This document shows, piece by piece, positions 27,232-35,596 of a stretch of DNA of 64,000 nucleotides. Location: NCBI GenBank assembly GCA_934122115.1, contig CAKOVU010000001.1, positions 186,001-250,000 on the forward strand, given 5' to 3'. Every line of letters starts with the position of its first letter. Position 1 is the first letter of the stretch. The stretch is from UMGS1901 sp934122115 (lineage in GTDB: Bacteria; Bacillota; Clostridia; TANB77; CAG-508). The position numbers and the translations under genes are program-made. The notes beneath the pieces were generated by a model, which did no database searches, was not told the DNA's origin, and worked only from the letters and a program-made list of their open reading frames with translations.

Positions 27232-28818
27232 ATGAATACAGATAAAAAGACATTTTATATAACAACACCAATATATTATCCAAGTGGAAGATTCCATTTA
27301 GGCACAGCATACACAACTGTGCTTGCAGATACAATAAAAAAATATAAAGAGCAAAGAGGTTATGATGCAAGGCTACTAACTGGGGTAGATGAGCATGGCC
27401 AAAAAATAGAACAAGTAGCAATAAAAAGAGGCTTAACACCACAAGAACATGTGGATGAAATGGCAGAGCAAGCTAAAAAACTATGGAAATTGATGGATAT
27501 AGAATATGACGATTTTATAAGAACAACAGAAGAGAGGCATACAAAAATCGTTGAAAAAATATTTACTAAATTCATGGAACAAGGTGATATATACAAAGGT
27601 GAATACGAGGGCTGGTATTGTATGCCTTGTGAAACTTATTTTACAGAAACACAATTAGTTGATGGCAAGTGCCCTGATTGTGGAAGAGAAGTAAAGAAGA
27701 TGAAGGAAGAAGCTTATTTCTTCAATATGAAGAAATACCAAAAGAGATTAGAAGAATTTTACAAAGAAAATCCAAATTTTATAGAGCCTGAGTCTAGAAA
27801 AAATGAATTATTTAATAATTTTATAAAACCGGGATTAGAAGATTTATGTGTAACAAGAACTTCTTTTGATTGGGGCATAAAAGTTCCAAGTGATCCAAAG
27901 CATGTAATATATGTATGGTTGGATGCTTTAACAAACTATATAACAGCATTAGGATACATGTCTGATGATGAAAAATTGTTTAATAAATATTGGCCAGCAG
28001 ATTTACAATTAGTAGGAAAAGATATAATAAGATTTCATGGAATATATTGGCCTATTTTCTTAATGGCTTTAGGATTACTTGTTCCAAAGAAAATCTATTC
28101 ACATGGATTCTTAATGATGAAAGATGGAAAAATGTCTAAATCAAAAGGAAACATTGTGTATCCAGAAATGCTAGTAGAAAGGTATGGATTAGATGCAACA
28201 AGATATTTCCTATTAAAGGAATTTCCATATGGTCAAGATGCAATATTTACACCAGAAGATTTTGTAAATAAATATAATTTCGATTTATGCAATGATTTAG
28301 GAAATCTTTTAAATAGAACAATTGGAATGATAAATAAATATTTTGAAGGTAAAGTTCCAAATTACACAGGCGTAATAAATGAAGTGGATAAAGACTTAGA
28401 AGAAACAGTCGCAAGTAAAATTTCCGAATATGAAGAAAATATGGAAAACTTACATTTTTCAAATGCAATAGATTCAATATGGGGAATAATATCAAGAACT
28501 AATAAGTACATTGATGAAACAATGCCATGGGCTTTAGCTAAGAATGAAGAAACAGAAAAATTATCTTCAGTAATGAATCATTTAGTAGAGAATTTAAGAA
28601 TAGTAGCAATACTTATAAAGCCAGCCATGAGTGAAACTTCTGAAAAGATTTTAAATCAATTGGGAATAAATAAAGAAGAATACAAAGAGTATGATACTAT
28701 AAAAGAATATGGAAAAACAGTAAAAGATGCTAAAGTAATAGAAAAAGGTGAACCTATATTTGTAAGATTAGATTCAGAAGAAGAAATTGAATATATAAAA
28801 AGTCAAATGAAATTGTAG
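27232..28818 (+). CDS. metG: Methionyl-tRNA synthetase, short form
   Basis: This class I synthetase charges tRNA-Met. The HIGH-type motif is FHLGTAY near residue 23, the zinc knuckle is CMPCETYF...CPDCGREV (about 128-148), and the KMSKS motif is MKDGKMSKSKGN near residue 300. A C-terminal anticodon-binding helical domain follows to residue 528. The extra C-terminal tRNA-binding OB domain found in forms of about 640 residues is absent. Confidence 0.95.
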   Translation: MNTDKKTFYITTPIYYPSGRFHLGTAYTTVLADTIKKYKEQRGYDARLLTGVDEHGQKIEQVAIKRGLTPQEHVDEMAEQAKKLWKLMDIEYDDFIRTTEERHTKIVEKIFTKFMEQGDIYKGEYEGWYCMPCETYFTETQLVDGKCPDCGREVKKMKEEAYFFNMKKYQKRLEEFYKENPNFIEPESRKNELFNNFIKPGLEDLCVTRTSFDWGIKVPSDPKHVIYVWLDALTNYITALGYMSDDEKLFNKYWPADLQLVGKDIIRFHGIYWPIFLMALGLLVPKKIYSHGFLMMKDGKMSKSKGNIVYPEMLVERYGLDATRYFLLKEFPYGQDAIFTPEDFVNKYNFDLCNDLGNLLNRTIGMINKYFEGKVPNYTGVINEVDKDLEETVASKISEYEENMENLHFSNAIDSIWGIISRTNKYIDETMPWALAKNEETEKLSSVMNHLVENLRIVAILIKPAMSETSEKILNQLGINKEEYKEYDTIKEYGKTVKDAKVIEKGEPIFVRLDSEEEIEYIKSQMKL

Positions 28819-28901
28819 TAATAAAATATATTAAAAAACATATACATTGATTAGTAGCAGTTTATTATATAAGTTATTTATATAATAAAGGAGGAATGTA
28901 T

Positions 28902-29381
28902 ATGTTTTTTGTTGTTAATAAGGAAAAAATTAAATCATATTTAGTTTCAGTAACTACGGTGGCTGTGCTATTTGCAATATCAATAGCGATGCAAAATAAT
29001 ATAGGGGATAAAACCTTACAAACAGCAAGCTCTATTTCAAAAAATACAGAAAAAGAAGTAGTTTTAATAATAAATTGTATAAAAAATATGGAAAATATTA
29101 ATAATATTATTAATGAGCTATCAAAAGCTAAATCTACAGCAACATTTTTGGTTACAGATGAACTTGCCAACAAATATCCAGAAGAAATAAAAAGAATAAA
29201 AGGAAGCGGGAATGAAATTTCTACGCAATTGGAAAAAGATTTACCAGAAATTAGCATAATTTTAACAAATAATGAATATATACAAAATAACATGGGAAAA
29301 ATAATCAAAAGCATAAATGAAAAAGGATATACCGTAAAAAAAGTTTCGAATATAAAAGGAGAGGAACATGGCGTTAATTGA
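28902..29381 (+). CDS. Membrane-anchored, degenerate polysaccharide-deacetylase-like protein
   Basis: The protein of about 159 residues has one N-terminal membrane helix (YLVSVTTVAVLFAISIAM) and a small domain. The line ATFLVTDELANKYPEEIKRI followed by GSGNEIS resembles the NodB fold of sporulation deacetylases (TFF..G..A..YPE..K.I...GHEIG). The metal-binding Asp and His-x3-His residues are missing and the domain is short, so no deacetylase activity is expected. Start at 28902 is preferred over 28896 for spacing from AAGGAGG. It overlaps the next gene by 14 bases. Confidence 0.6.
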   Translation: MFFVVNKEKIKSYLVSVTTVAVLFAISIAMQNNIGDKTLQTASSISKNTEKEVVLIINCIKNMENINNIINELSKAKSTATFLVTDELANKYPEEIKRIKGSGNEISTQLEKDLPEISIILTNNEYIQNNMGKIIKSINEKGYTVKKVSNIKGEEHGVN

Positions 29382-29844
29382 AATTATAACAAATCCTAAA
29401 AGTGAGGAGGAGCTAAAAAGGGTTATAGATAAAGGAATAGCCGATAATAATGAAGTAATGTTTATAAAAGAAAAAAATCTTGAGAACATTAAAAATATAA
29501 AATTAGAAACTGTTATAATTAATGCCAAAATAGAAAATGAAATTCTTCTTAAAAGAATAATTGATAATTCAAAGTACTTAATTGTAAATTCGGACTTTAT
29601 AGAAAATATAAAGGACTATATAAATGGTAATCAAAAAATAATAACATATGGGTATAATTCAAAAAGTGATATAACTATTTCGAGTGTAGAAGAGGAAAAG
29701 TCAATGATATCCTTACAGAGAAATATAAGTAGCATATATGGAAAAACAATAGAAATGCAAGAGATTAAAGCAAATGTAAATTGCCAAATAAGTGTGTATA
29801 ATATCATGATTGTTATAGCTTTAACAGTATTATATGCTAGGTAA
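29368..29844 (+). CDS. Protein of unknown function, possible Mur-ligase-like fragment
   Basis: The 158-residue protein begins MALIEIITNPKSEEELKRVI and ends in a hydrophobic segment (ISVYNIMIVIALTVLYA). The line IITYGYNSKSDITISSVEE resembles the TYGFN.KAT.T.SS stretch of Mur-ligase-related proteins, but the ATP-binding domain is absent. Start codon overlaps the previous gene, with a GGAG site. Function unknown. Confidence 0.6.
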   Translation: MALIEIITNPKSEEELKRVIDKGIADNNEVMFIKEKNLENIKNIKLETVIINAKIENEILLKRIIDNSKYLIVNSDFIENIKDYINGNQKIITYGYNSKSDITISSVEEEKSMISLQRNISSIYGKTIEMQEIKANVNCQISVYNIMIVIALTVLYAR

Positions 29845-29898
29845 TGCGCTTTAAATAGGCACTTTTTCAAAAAAATAAATAAAATTTAACATTTTATG

Positions 29899-29927
29899 TA
29901 GACAAAACCAAAAAATGGTAGTATAAT
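29899..29927 (+). promoter_or_regulatory. Sigma-A promoter for the SSB-like gene
   Basis: TAGACA (29899-29904) and TATAAT (29922-29927) are 17 bp apart, about 60 bp before the TTG start at 29988. Confidence 0.65.
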
Positions 29928-29987
29928 AATAACTGTAGGTTAAAAAAATACAAAACTTTTGAAAAAAAGTAAGAGGAGGAAAATTAA

Positions 29988-30686
29988 TTGGATACAACTT
30001 ATTTAGAGAATAACCACATAGTATTGGTGGGAAAAGTTACTAGTGATAAAAGATTTAGTCACGAAATTTATGGAGAGAAATTTTACGTTTTTGATTTAAG
30101 CGTACCACGTTTAAGTGGAAATGATGATATTATACCAGTTACAATATCAGAAAGATTAATCCCAAATGACAACATAGAGATTAATAGCAAAATAATAGTT
30201 GAAGGTCAATTTAGATCTTACAATAGCTATGTAGATGGAAAGAACAAATTAGTATTAACAGTATTTGCAAAAGATATTAAATTCTTAGAAGATCAAGAAT
30301 CAGAAGTTGAAGCAAAGAAAGATTTTGTTTCAAATGAAGTTACATTAATTGGTTATATATGCAAAAAACCAGTATACAGACAAACTCCATTTGGAAGAGA
30401 AATTGCAGATATATTGTTAGCAGTAAATAGAGCATACAGCAAATCTGATTATATACCATGTATTGCATGGGGTAGAACAGCAAGATTTTGCGAGAACATG
30501 GAAGTTGGAACAGAAATAAAATTAATAGGTAGAGTTCAATCAAGAAATTATGAGAAAAAATATGAAGATGGAACTAGTCAAATGAAAACAGCTTACGAAG
30601 TTTCTGTTGCAAGCTTAGAAGTAGTTAATAAAAATGACGAAGAAAAAGAAGAAGTAAAAAAAGAAGAAAATGAAGAGGCTATATAA
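29988..30686 (+). CDS. Single-stranded DNA-binding-like protein with two OB folds
   Basis: The 232-residue protein starts with TTG, fixed by AGGAGGA seven bases upstream. Two SSB-type OB domains in tandem are visible: NHIVLVGKVTSDKRFSHEIY to about residue 105, and NEVTLIGYICKKPVYRQTPF to about 215 (with ADILLAVNRAYSKSDYIPCI). An acidic tail (EEKEEVKKEENEEA) ends the protein but lacks the usual DDDIPF tip. It probably binds ssDNA as a non-canonical SSB; the normal ssb would be elsewhere. Confidence 0.8.
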   Translation: MDTTYLENNHIVLVGKVTSDKRFSHEIYGEKFYVFDLSVPRLSGNDDIIPVTISERLIPNDNIEINSKIIVEGQFRSYNSYVDGKNKLVLTVFAKDIKFLEDQESEVEAKKDFVSNEVTLIGYICKKPVYRQTPFGREIADILLAVNRAYSKSDYIPCIAWGRTARFCENMEVGTEIKLIGRVQSRNYEKKYEDGTSQMKTAYEVSVASLEVVNKNDEEKEEVKKEENEEAI

Positions 30687-30728
30687 TAAGATAAATAGAT
30701 AAACATATAAAAATATCCTTTAAGATGA

Positions 30729-30772
30729 AAATAGAATCTATGATATTAGAAAATATTATAGATTCTATTTTT
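30729..30772. terminator. Bidirectional terminator
   Basis: AATAGAATCTAT near 30730 pairs with ATAGATTCTATT near 30759-30769, with a T run after it and an A run before it, between convergent genes. Confidence 0.72.
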
Positions 30773-30776
30773 TATA

Positions 30777-30929
30777 TTATTGTTTTTTAGATGGTGGAAT
30801 AATTATTTTATTGCTATCATTAACCTCTGAATTAGGTTCATCAACATTTAAATGTTCATATACTTTTGAAATGTCTAAATCCTTGCCATCTCCTGATACG
30901 ATTTTTATTTTATTAGATTTATCACTCAT
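30777..30929 (-). CDS. Conserved small protein of unknown function (50 residues)
   Basis: The frame encodes MSDKSNKIKIVSGDGKDL then DISKVYEHLNV and ends KIIIPPSKK. The IKIV.GDGKDL.IS.VYEHL pattern is one I associate with small conserved clostridial proteins of unknown role. The start at 30929 has TAGGAGA 8 bases upstream; an in-frame ATG at 30959 lacks one. It is monocistronic and ends at a bidirectional terminator. Confidence 0.7.
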   Translation of the reverse strand: MSDKSNKIKIVSGDGKDLDISKVYEHLNVDEPNSEVNDSNKIIIPPSKKQ

Positions 30930-31045
30930 AGTAAAATCTCCTATCCAATCTTTTATCAACTAAATATATAATAGCAAAAAATAGCTATTTTGTCAAAGAC
31001 GAAATAAATAGAAAATAAAAATGGATATAATACTTGAAATAAATA

Positions 31046-31098
31046 AAACATATTGTTATACTATAATCGATAAAATAGTAAGCAATATGTTTGGTTAT
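31046..31098. terminator. Terminator-like hairpin outside invertible element B
   Basis: AAACATATTG (31046-31055) pairs with CAATATGTTT (31083-31092); the loop can fold further. Leftward the stem is followed by a T-rich tract, so it can stop transcripts leaving element B in its present orientation. The sequence left of the stem (TACTTGAAATAAATAAAAC) is repeated at 54865-54882. Confidence 0.55.
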
Positions 31099-31316
31099 TT
31101 CCTTAAGTTATATACTTAAAGAAATATTTCGATACGAAAATTATATCAATAAAAGCTTGATATTTCAAGCAAAATTCAGAAAAAATAATTGCAATTTTTT
31201 TGAATTAATTTGAATCAGTTTGAAAAATGAGTAAAAACGCTGCAAGCTAGTATCTTCAAATATTATAGCAAAAATATTTCAAAAAAATCTTTTCGTTAAG
31301 TATATAACTTAAGGAA
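31099..31316 (-). promoter_or_regulatory. Invertible promoter element B, promoter facing away from the gene (OFF)
   Basis: The 218-bp segment lies between sites 31099-31123 (arm TTCCTTAAGT, core TATAT, arm ACTTAAAGAA) and 31292-31316 (arm TTCGTTAAGT, core ATATA, arm ACTTAAGGAA). The cores are reverse complements and the outer arms match exactly when inverted. Inside, on the minus strand, TTGAAA (31168-31163) and TATAAT (31145-31140) are 17 bp apart and point left, away from the prepilin-LRR gene at 31378. No protein-coding sequence is seen in 30930-31377. Confidence 0.7.
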
Positions 31317-31377
31317 GTTGGAAAAGATAATAAAAACATAGTAATACCAAAGAAAATAAGGAAAGGAAATTAATATA

Positions 31378-33319
31378 ATGAAAAACTTGAATATTGAAGT
31401 CGAAGAAAATAAAAAAGGAATTACATTAGTTGCATTAGTAGTAACAATAGTAGTTTTATTAATACTGGCAGGAGTAAGCCTGAACTTATTAATAGGCAAT
31501 AATGGAATAATAACGAGAGCACAACAAGCCAAGATAAGTAATGACCTAAGTTCATATAAAGAGCAACTAGCAATGTTCATAGCAGAAAAGAAAGTAGAAA
31601 ATCCAGAGTTTTATGAATCAAGCCTAACAGCAGGAAAGAATAATTTATATTATAATACCAAAACATCAGAAGACGAAAAAACAATAAAAGACATAATCAA
31701 TGATGTAAAAGATGAGTATTTAGACAGCCTAGAAGTAATAAAAGGAAAGCTAATAATAAATACACAAGATAAAAATATAATAAAGGTGGCTCAAACAGTG
31801 GGAGTAGAACCAAATCCATATGATATAAGAAATGGAGTATTACAATCATCAGATGGTAATTTATTATTAATGGATGAGAATGGAACATTAAGGATTCCGG
31901 ATAGTGTAACAGAAATAGGAGAAGGAGCATTTTCTGGAATAGAAGGACTAAAAACAATAATAATACCAGGGACAGTAAAAACTATAGCTACTAGTGCTTT
32001 TTCATTTAATACAACACTTGAAACAGTAATACTAGAAGAAGGAGTAGAGAATATAGGCAATCAAGCATTTAATGGATGTAGCAATATAAAAAATGTGAAC
32101 TTGCCAGAATCATTAAAAAGAATTGGAAATTTAGCTTTCTATCAATGCAGTAAATTAGAAACAGTAACGATACCAGGAAATATACAAGATATAGGGAGTT
32201 ATGCGTTTTCCGCATGTAGCATCTTAGATAATGTGGTACTGGAAAATGGAAATAAATTAATAAGCAATGAATGCTTTTCATATTGTTCAAATTTAACTAA
32301 TATAACAATTCCAAGCACAGTAACAAGTATTAATGCATCTGCTTTTAGATATTGCACAAAACTAAACAAAATTATATTAAAAGAGAATAAGAGTTATACA
32401 TTTTCTGATGGAATATTAAAAACGTCAGATGGTAAGCAGGTTGTATTTATGACTGATGAATTACTAGCAGGAACAAGCACGTTAGATATTCCAGAGGGGG
32501 TAACCAATTTTGGTATGGATGTTGCTGCGTATAAAAATATAAAACAAATAAAAATACCATCTACATTGGAAAGTATATGTGAGGCAAACTATTTTCCGAA
32601 TACTGTAAGTGATGTAATAGTAGACTCAAAAAATACCCAATATGTGGCAGAAAATGGCATATTATATACGAAAGTAGGTAAAGAAGTAATAATGTGCTAT
32701 TCAAAAGAAAAGGATATAAATATTCAAGAAGGAATATTAAGATTAAATGTATCCTCTTTTAATCAAGCTGAAAAAGCAGAAAATATTATTTTACCGGAAA
32801 GCTTAAAAGCTATTGAATATACGGCTTTTTCATCGCTAAATAATTGTAAAAAAATAGTGATAGGAAAAAAAGTATCAGAAATTAGTCCTGTATTTAAATA
32901 TGGCAATTATGCAGGGACAATTGAAATAAACAGTGAGAATCCATATTATATAGTGGAAAATAATATATTGTATTCAAAAGATAAAAAGAGATTAGTATGT
33001 GCTTTAAGCAAAATAGAAGGAACATTTACTGTATCAGAAGGCGTAGAAACAATACGGATATTATGCTTTTGACGTTCAAAATTTGATGAGTGAAGTTATA
33101 ATAAATGAAGGAGTGAAAACAATAGAAGATACAGCTTTTTCACAGTGCACAAATTTGCAAAGAATAGAAATTCCAAGCACAGTTACAAGTATTGGAAAAA
33201 ATACATTTGAAAGGTGCATTAATTTATCAAACATAGTTATAAATAATAAAGAAGACTCGATAGGTGGTGCACCATGGGGAGCACCAAAAGGAATGAGAGC
33301 AATAACCTGGAAAAAATAA
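31378..33319 (+). pseudogene. Prepilin-anchored BspA-type LRR surface protein, frameshifted
   Basis: The N-terminal part (leader ending ENKKG, then ITLVALVVTIVVLLILAG) and the following 180 residues are nearly identical to the gene at 2069. BspA/LRR_5 repeats fill the rest and the tail is IGGAPWGAPKGMRAITW. The first frame stops at 33072 after ETIRILCF. Homology resumes one base out of phase (YYAFDVQNLMSEVIINEG). Deleting the C before GGA at about 33056 gives one 646-residue frame, almost the same length as the 645 of the intact paralog. Either a true frameshift or a sequencing error. Promoter in element B is currently OFF. Confidence 0.82.
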
Positions 33320-33332
33320 TTGAATAAAAAGT

Positions 33333-33374
33333 AAAGCATATTGCCGGCGAAACTGAACAATATGTTTTATTTTT
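33333..33374. terminator. Bidirectional terminator-like hairpin outside element C
   Basis: AAAGCATATTG (33333-33343) pairs with CAATATGTTT (33358-33367), followed by a run of T directly abutting the left inverted-repeat site. It ends the LRR gene. Confidence 0.65.
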
Positions 33375-33577
33375 TTCGTTAAGTAATAAACTTAACGAAA
33401 GTGTTTATATAAAAATTATAGCAATAAAACAGTGGTATTTCAATAAAAGTAAAAGAATAAATAAAGTTGCAAAATGATAAAAAATTTAAAAAAATAAAAA
33501 TATAAACTTCTTGAAATCATTTAGTTCCAATGTATTCAAGGTTTTTAGTTACTTCCTTAAGTTTATTACTTAACGAA
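33375..33577 (-). promoter_or_regulatory. Invertible promoter element C, promoter facing away from the gene (OFF)
   Basis: The 203-bp segment is bounded by 33375-33399 (arm TTCGTTAAGT, core AATAA, arm ACTTAACGAA) and 33553-33577 (arm TTCCTTAAGT, core TTATT, arm ACTTAACGAA). The cores are exact reverse complements. On the minus strand TTGAAA (33443-33438) and TATAAT (33420-33415) are 17 bp apart and point left. A weaker rightward pair (TTGAAA near 33513, TATTCA) is also present near the right end, so some expression in this orientation cannot be excluded. Confidence 0.68.
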
Positions 33578-33635
33578 AAATTAGAATTAGAGGGAACATA
33601 GAAGTAGCAAGGAAAACAAGCAAAGGAGCAAAAAA

Positions 33636-35468
33636 ATGAAAGAAGCAAGAGATGAAAAAGGGGTCACTTTATTAGAATTAACAATAACAATTACGGTATT
33701 GCTAATATTGGCAAGTGTTACAACACAATTGGGTTTAGGTAAAACGATGGAATTAAAAAGATATAATGCAGTAAAGAGCGATATAATAGAATTAACAGAG
33801 GCGGTTCAAACATATTATATGGAAAAAGGAGAGTTACCACTAGAAGATGCAGTTACACAAGTAGAATTTACACCGCCAGAGGATAATAAAAATCCAAATG
33901 ACAGTGGAGAATATTATGAAATAGATGTAAGTTTGCTAGAGAGTGTAAATATTCAGAATAAGAGAAATACATATATAGTGGATAAACAGAGTTTAACAGT
34001 GTATTGCCAAGAAGGAATAGAATATCAAGGAAAAACATATTACACGATACTGGACAATAATGAGACAACAGATTATTATAATCAAGTAGATTTACCAATA
34101 ATTTCAATAGTTACGTTTGAAAGTGATAATAGCATAAACAAGTATTGGGCAACGGAAGGAGACACAGTAACACTAAAGCTATTTACAAATTATGAAATAG
34201 ATCCAACAGTAATTATAAATGGAACAAACGCAAATATAGAATGGAGTGAAGATAAAAGAATTGGAACAGCAACATATAAGATAGGAGAAATAAAAACACC
34301 AGATACAAAAATAGAGTTTAGCATATCGAATTACACAGCAAATGGAAAAGAAGGAGAAACGATAAACAAGCCAACATTTTCTGATGGAGTAACATTAAAA
34401 ATGAATACATGGGAAATAATGAAAGTAAGCTTAAATACAGAAGCAATAGGAAACGGAACAATAAATGGAGGTACACCAAACACCAATAATCCAATAATAC
34501 CAAGGGGATACATACCAATAAATACAGGGAATGCCACATGGGGAGATGGAAGTTCTGCACCAACACAAAGTTCAGTAGATAACGGTCTAGTAATAAAAGA
34601 TAGTAAAGGAAATGAATGGGTGTGGGTTCCAGTAGAAAAAAGCATATTGTCTAAAATGTATACAAAATCAAACGGAGAAAATATTACTGGAATTACAGGA
34701 GTAACGACTAAATTATATACAAATTCTACAACAATAGGAAGAGCGGGTGATACAGTAACCCTAACGAGAAGCCTACCAAATACAACCGATTATAGAGAAC
34801 CGGATTTTATAGTTGGAGATAACAGTACGGATTATGACAAAAATGAAATCTACTATAAAACAATATTAGGATTTGATACATCAGAGGCGATGGCAGAAGC
34901 ATTTATTAGTGATTATGCTGATATGATAACTAGTATAGAAACATATGGTGGGTTTTATATCGGAAGATATGAATTATCAAATGAAGGGGTGCAAAAAGGA
35001 AAAGCAACATTAACCAATAAAAATTGGTATGAATTATACAAAAAATGTACAGAATTAAAAGCAAGTGAAAAAGTAGAAAGTAGGATGATATGGGGAATTC
35101 AATGGGATTTAACATGTGATTTTATATCTAAAAAGGGTGAAAAAAAGAGCATAACAAATTCTACTACTTGGGGAAATTATAATAACAGTACAGGAAATGC
35201 AGCTGTAATGGAAGGAACAGCCAAAAAATATGGAAGTAAGCAAGTAACAGGATATAGTGAATACTGGAAGGCAAACAATATATATGACTTTGCAGGAAAC
35301 TGTTGGGAATGGAGTCAAGAGGCTATACGTATTATAAACCGTACCCATAGAGGTGGTGTTTATGGTCAAGATGGTTTAAGTGAACCAGCATCTATTCGTA
35401 GCTATAGTTGGGCAAGTTATAGTAATGGTAGTGATTTGGGTTCTCGACCGATTTTAATAATAAAATAG
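33636..35468 (+). CDS. Prepilin-anchored protein with FGE/C-type-lectin domain and candidate variable C-terminus
   Basis: The 610-residue protein has a leader ending DEKG, then VTLLELTITITVLLILASVT, with the canonical Glu at position 5, unlike its paralogs. A pseudopilin-like domain (to about 135) and an Ig-like spacer (to about 265) follow. A formylglycine-generating-enzyme/SUMF1-type domain ends the chain (GNEWVWVPVEKS, GGFYIGRYELSNEG, NNIYDFAGNCWEWSQEA). The last 47 codons (35325-35465) look like a DGR variable region. The conserved middle is close to the gene at 42608. RBS AAAGGAGC. Expression would depend on element C. Role inferred: pilus-tip or surface ligand-binding protein. Confidence 0.8.
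   Translation: MKEARDEKGVTLLELTITITVLLILASVTTQLGLGKTMELKRYNAVKSDIIELTEAVQTYYMEKGELPLEDAVTQVEFTPPEDNKNPNDSGEYYEIDVSLLESVNIQNKRNTYIVDKQSLTVYCQEGIEYQGKTYYTILDNNETTDYYNQVDLPIISIVTFESDNSINKYWATEGDTVTLKLFTNYEIDPTVIINGTNANIEWSEDKRIGTATYKIGEIKTPDTKIEFSISNYTANGKEGETINKPTFSDGVTLKMNTWEIMKVSLNTEAIGNGTINGGTPNTNNPIIPRGYIPINTGNATWGDGSSAPTQSSVDNGLVIKDSKGNEWVWVPVEKSILSKMYTKSNGENITGITGVTTKLYTNSTTIGRAGDTVTLTRSLPNTTDYREPDFIVGDNSTDYDKNEIYYKTILGFDTSEAMAEAFISDYADMITSIETYGGFYIGRYELSNEGVQKGKATLTNKNWYELYKKCTELKASEKVESRMIWGIQWDLTCDFISKKGEKKSITNSTTWGNYNNSTGNAAVMEGTAKKYGSKQVTGYSEYWKANNIYDFAGNCWEWSQEAIRIINRTHRGGVYGQDGLSEPASIRSYSWASYSNGSDLGSRPILIIK
35325..35465 (+). other. Candidate DGR variable region in the 33636 gene
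   Basis: By hand count 30 of 47 codons end in T or C, and CGT is used for Arg three times although AGA dominates elsewhere. The mix CGT, ATT, ACC, CAT, GTT, GGT, GAT, AGT is what AAT/AAC codons become when both adenines are randomised. The encoded RGGVYGQDG...PASIRS...SDLGSRP matches the end of a C-type-lectin fold. No template repeat is in the window. Confidence 0.5.
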
Positions 35469-35472
35469 AAAT

Positions 35473-35510
35473 ATTACGAAAAAAGTACGTAAACGGAAAA
35501 AATTCGTAAT
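35473..35510. repeat. 38-bp operator-like repeat, copy 1
   Basis: Begins ATTACGAA and ends TTCGTAAT (inverted ends), with AAACGG inside. Lies just upstream of the -35 of the DUF4143 ATPase promoter. Copy 2 is at 35547-35584. Confidence 0.6.
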
Positions 35511-35516
35511 GAAATA

Positions 35517-35545
35517 TTGAATAAATTATGAAAATTTGATATAAT
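35517..35545 (+). promoter_or_regulatory. Sigma-A promoter of the DUF4143 ATPase gene
   Basis: TTGAAT (35517-35522) and TATAAT (35540-35545) are 17 bp apart and lie exactly between the two 38-bp repeats. Confidence 0.65.
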
Positions 35546-35546
35546 T

Positions 35547-35584
35547 ATTACGAAAAAGTTCCATAAACGGAAAAAATTCGTAAT
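35547..35584. repeat. 38-bp operator-like repeat, copy 2
   Basis: Same ends ATTACGAA and TTCGTAAT and same internal TAAACGGAAAAAA as copy 1; begins 1 base after the -10 hexamer, covering the transcription start. Confidence 0.6.
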
Positions 35585-35596
35585 GAAGGTTAAGAT

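Noticed and set aside
30340..30543. Minus-strand Leu-rich frames across many genes
   Set aside because: They are antisense shadows of AT-rich coding sequence with implausible composition.
35473..35584. CRISPR array from the two 38-bp repeats
   Set aside because: Only two copies exist, the spacer holds a promoter, and no cas genes are present. No CRISPR array was seen in the window.
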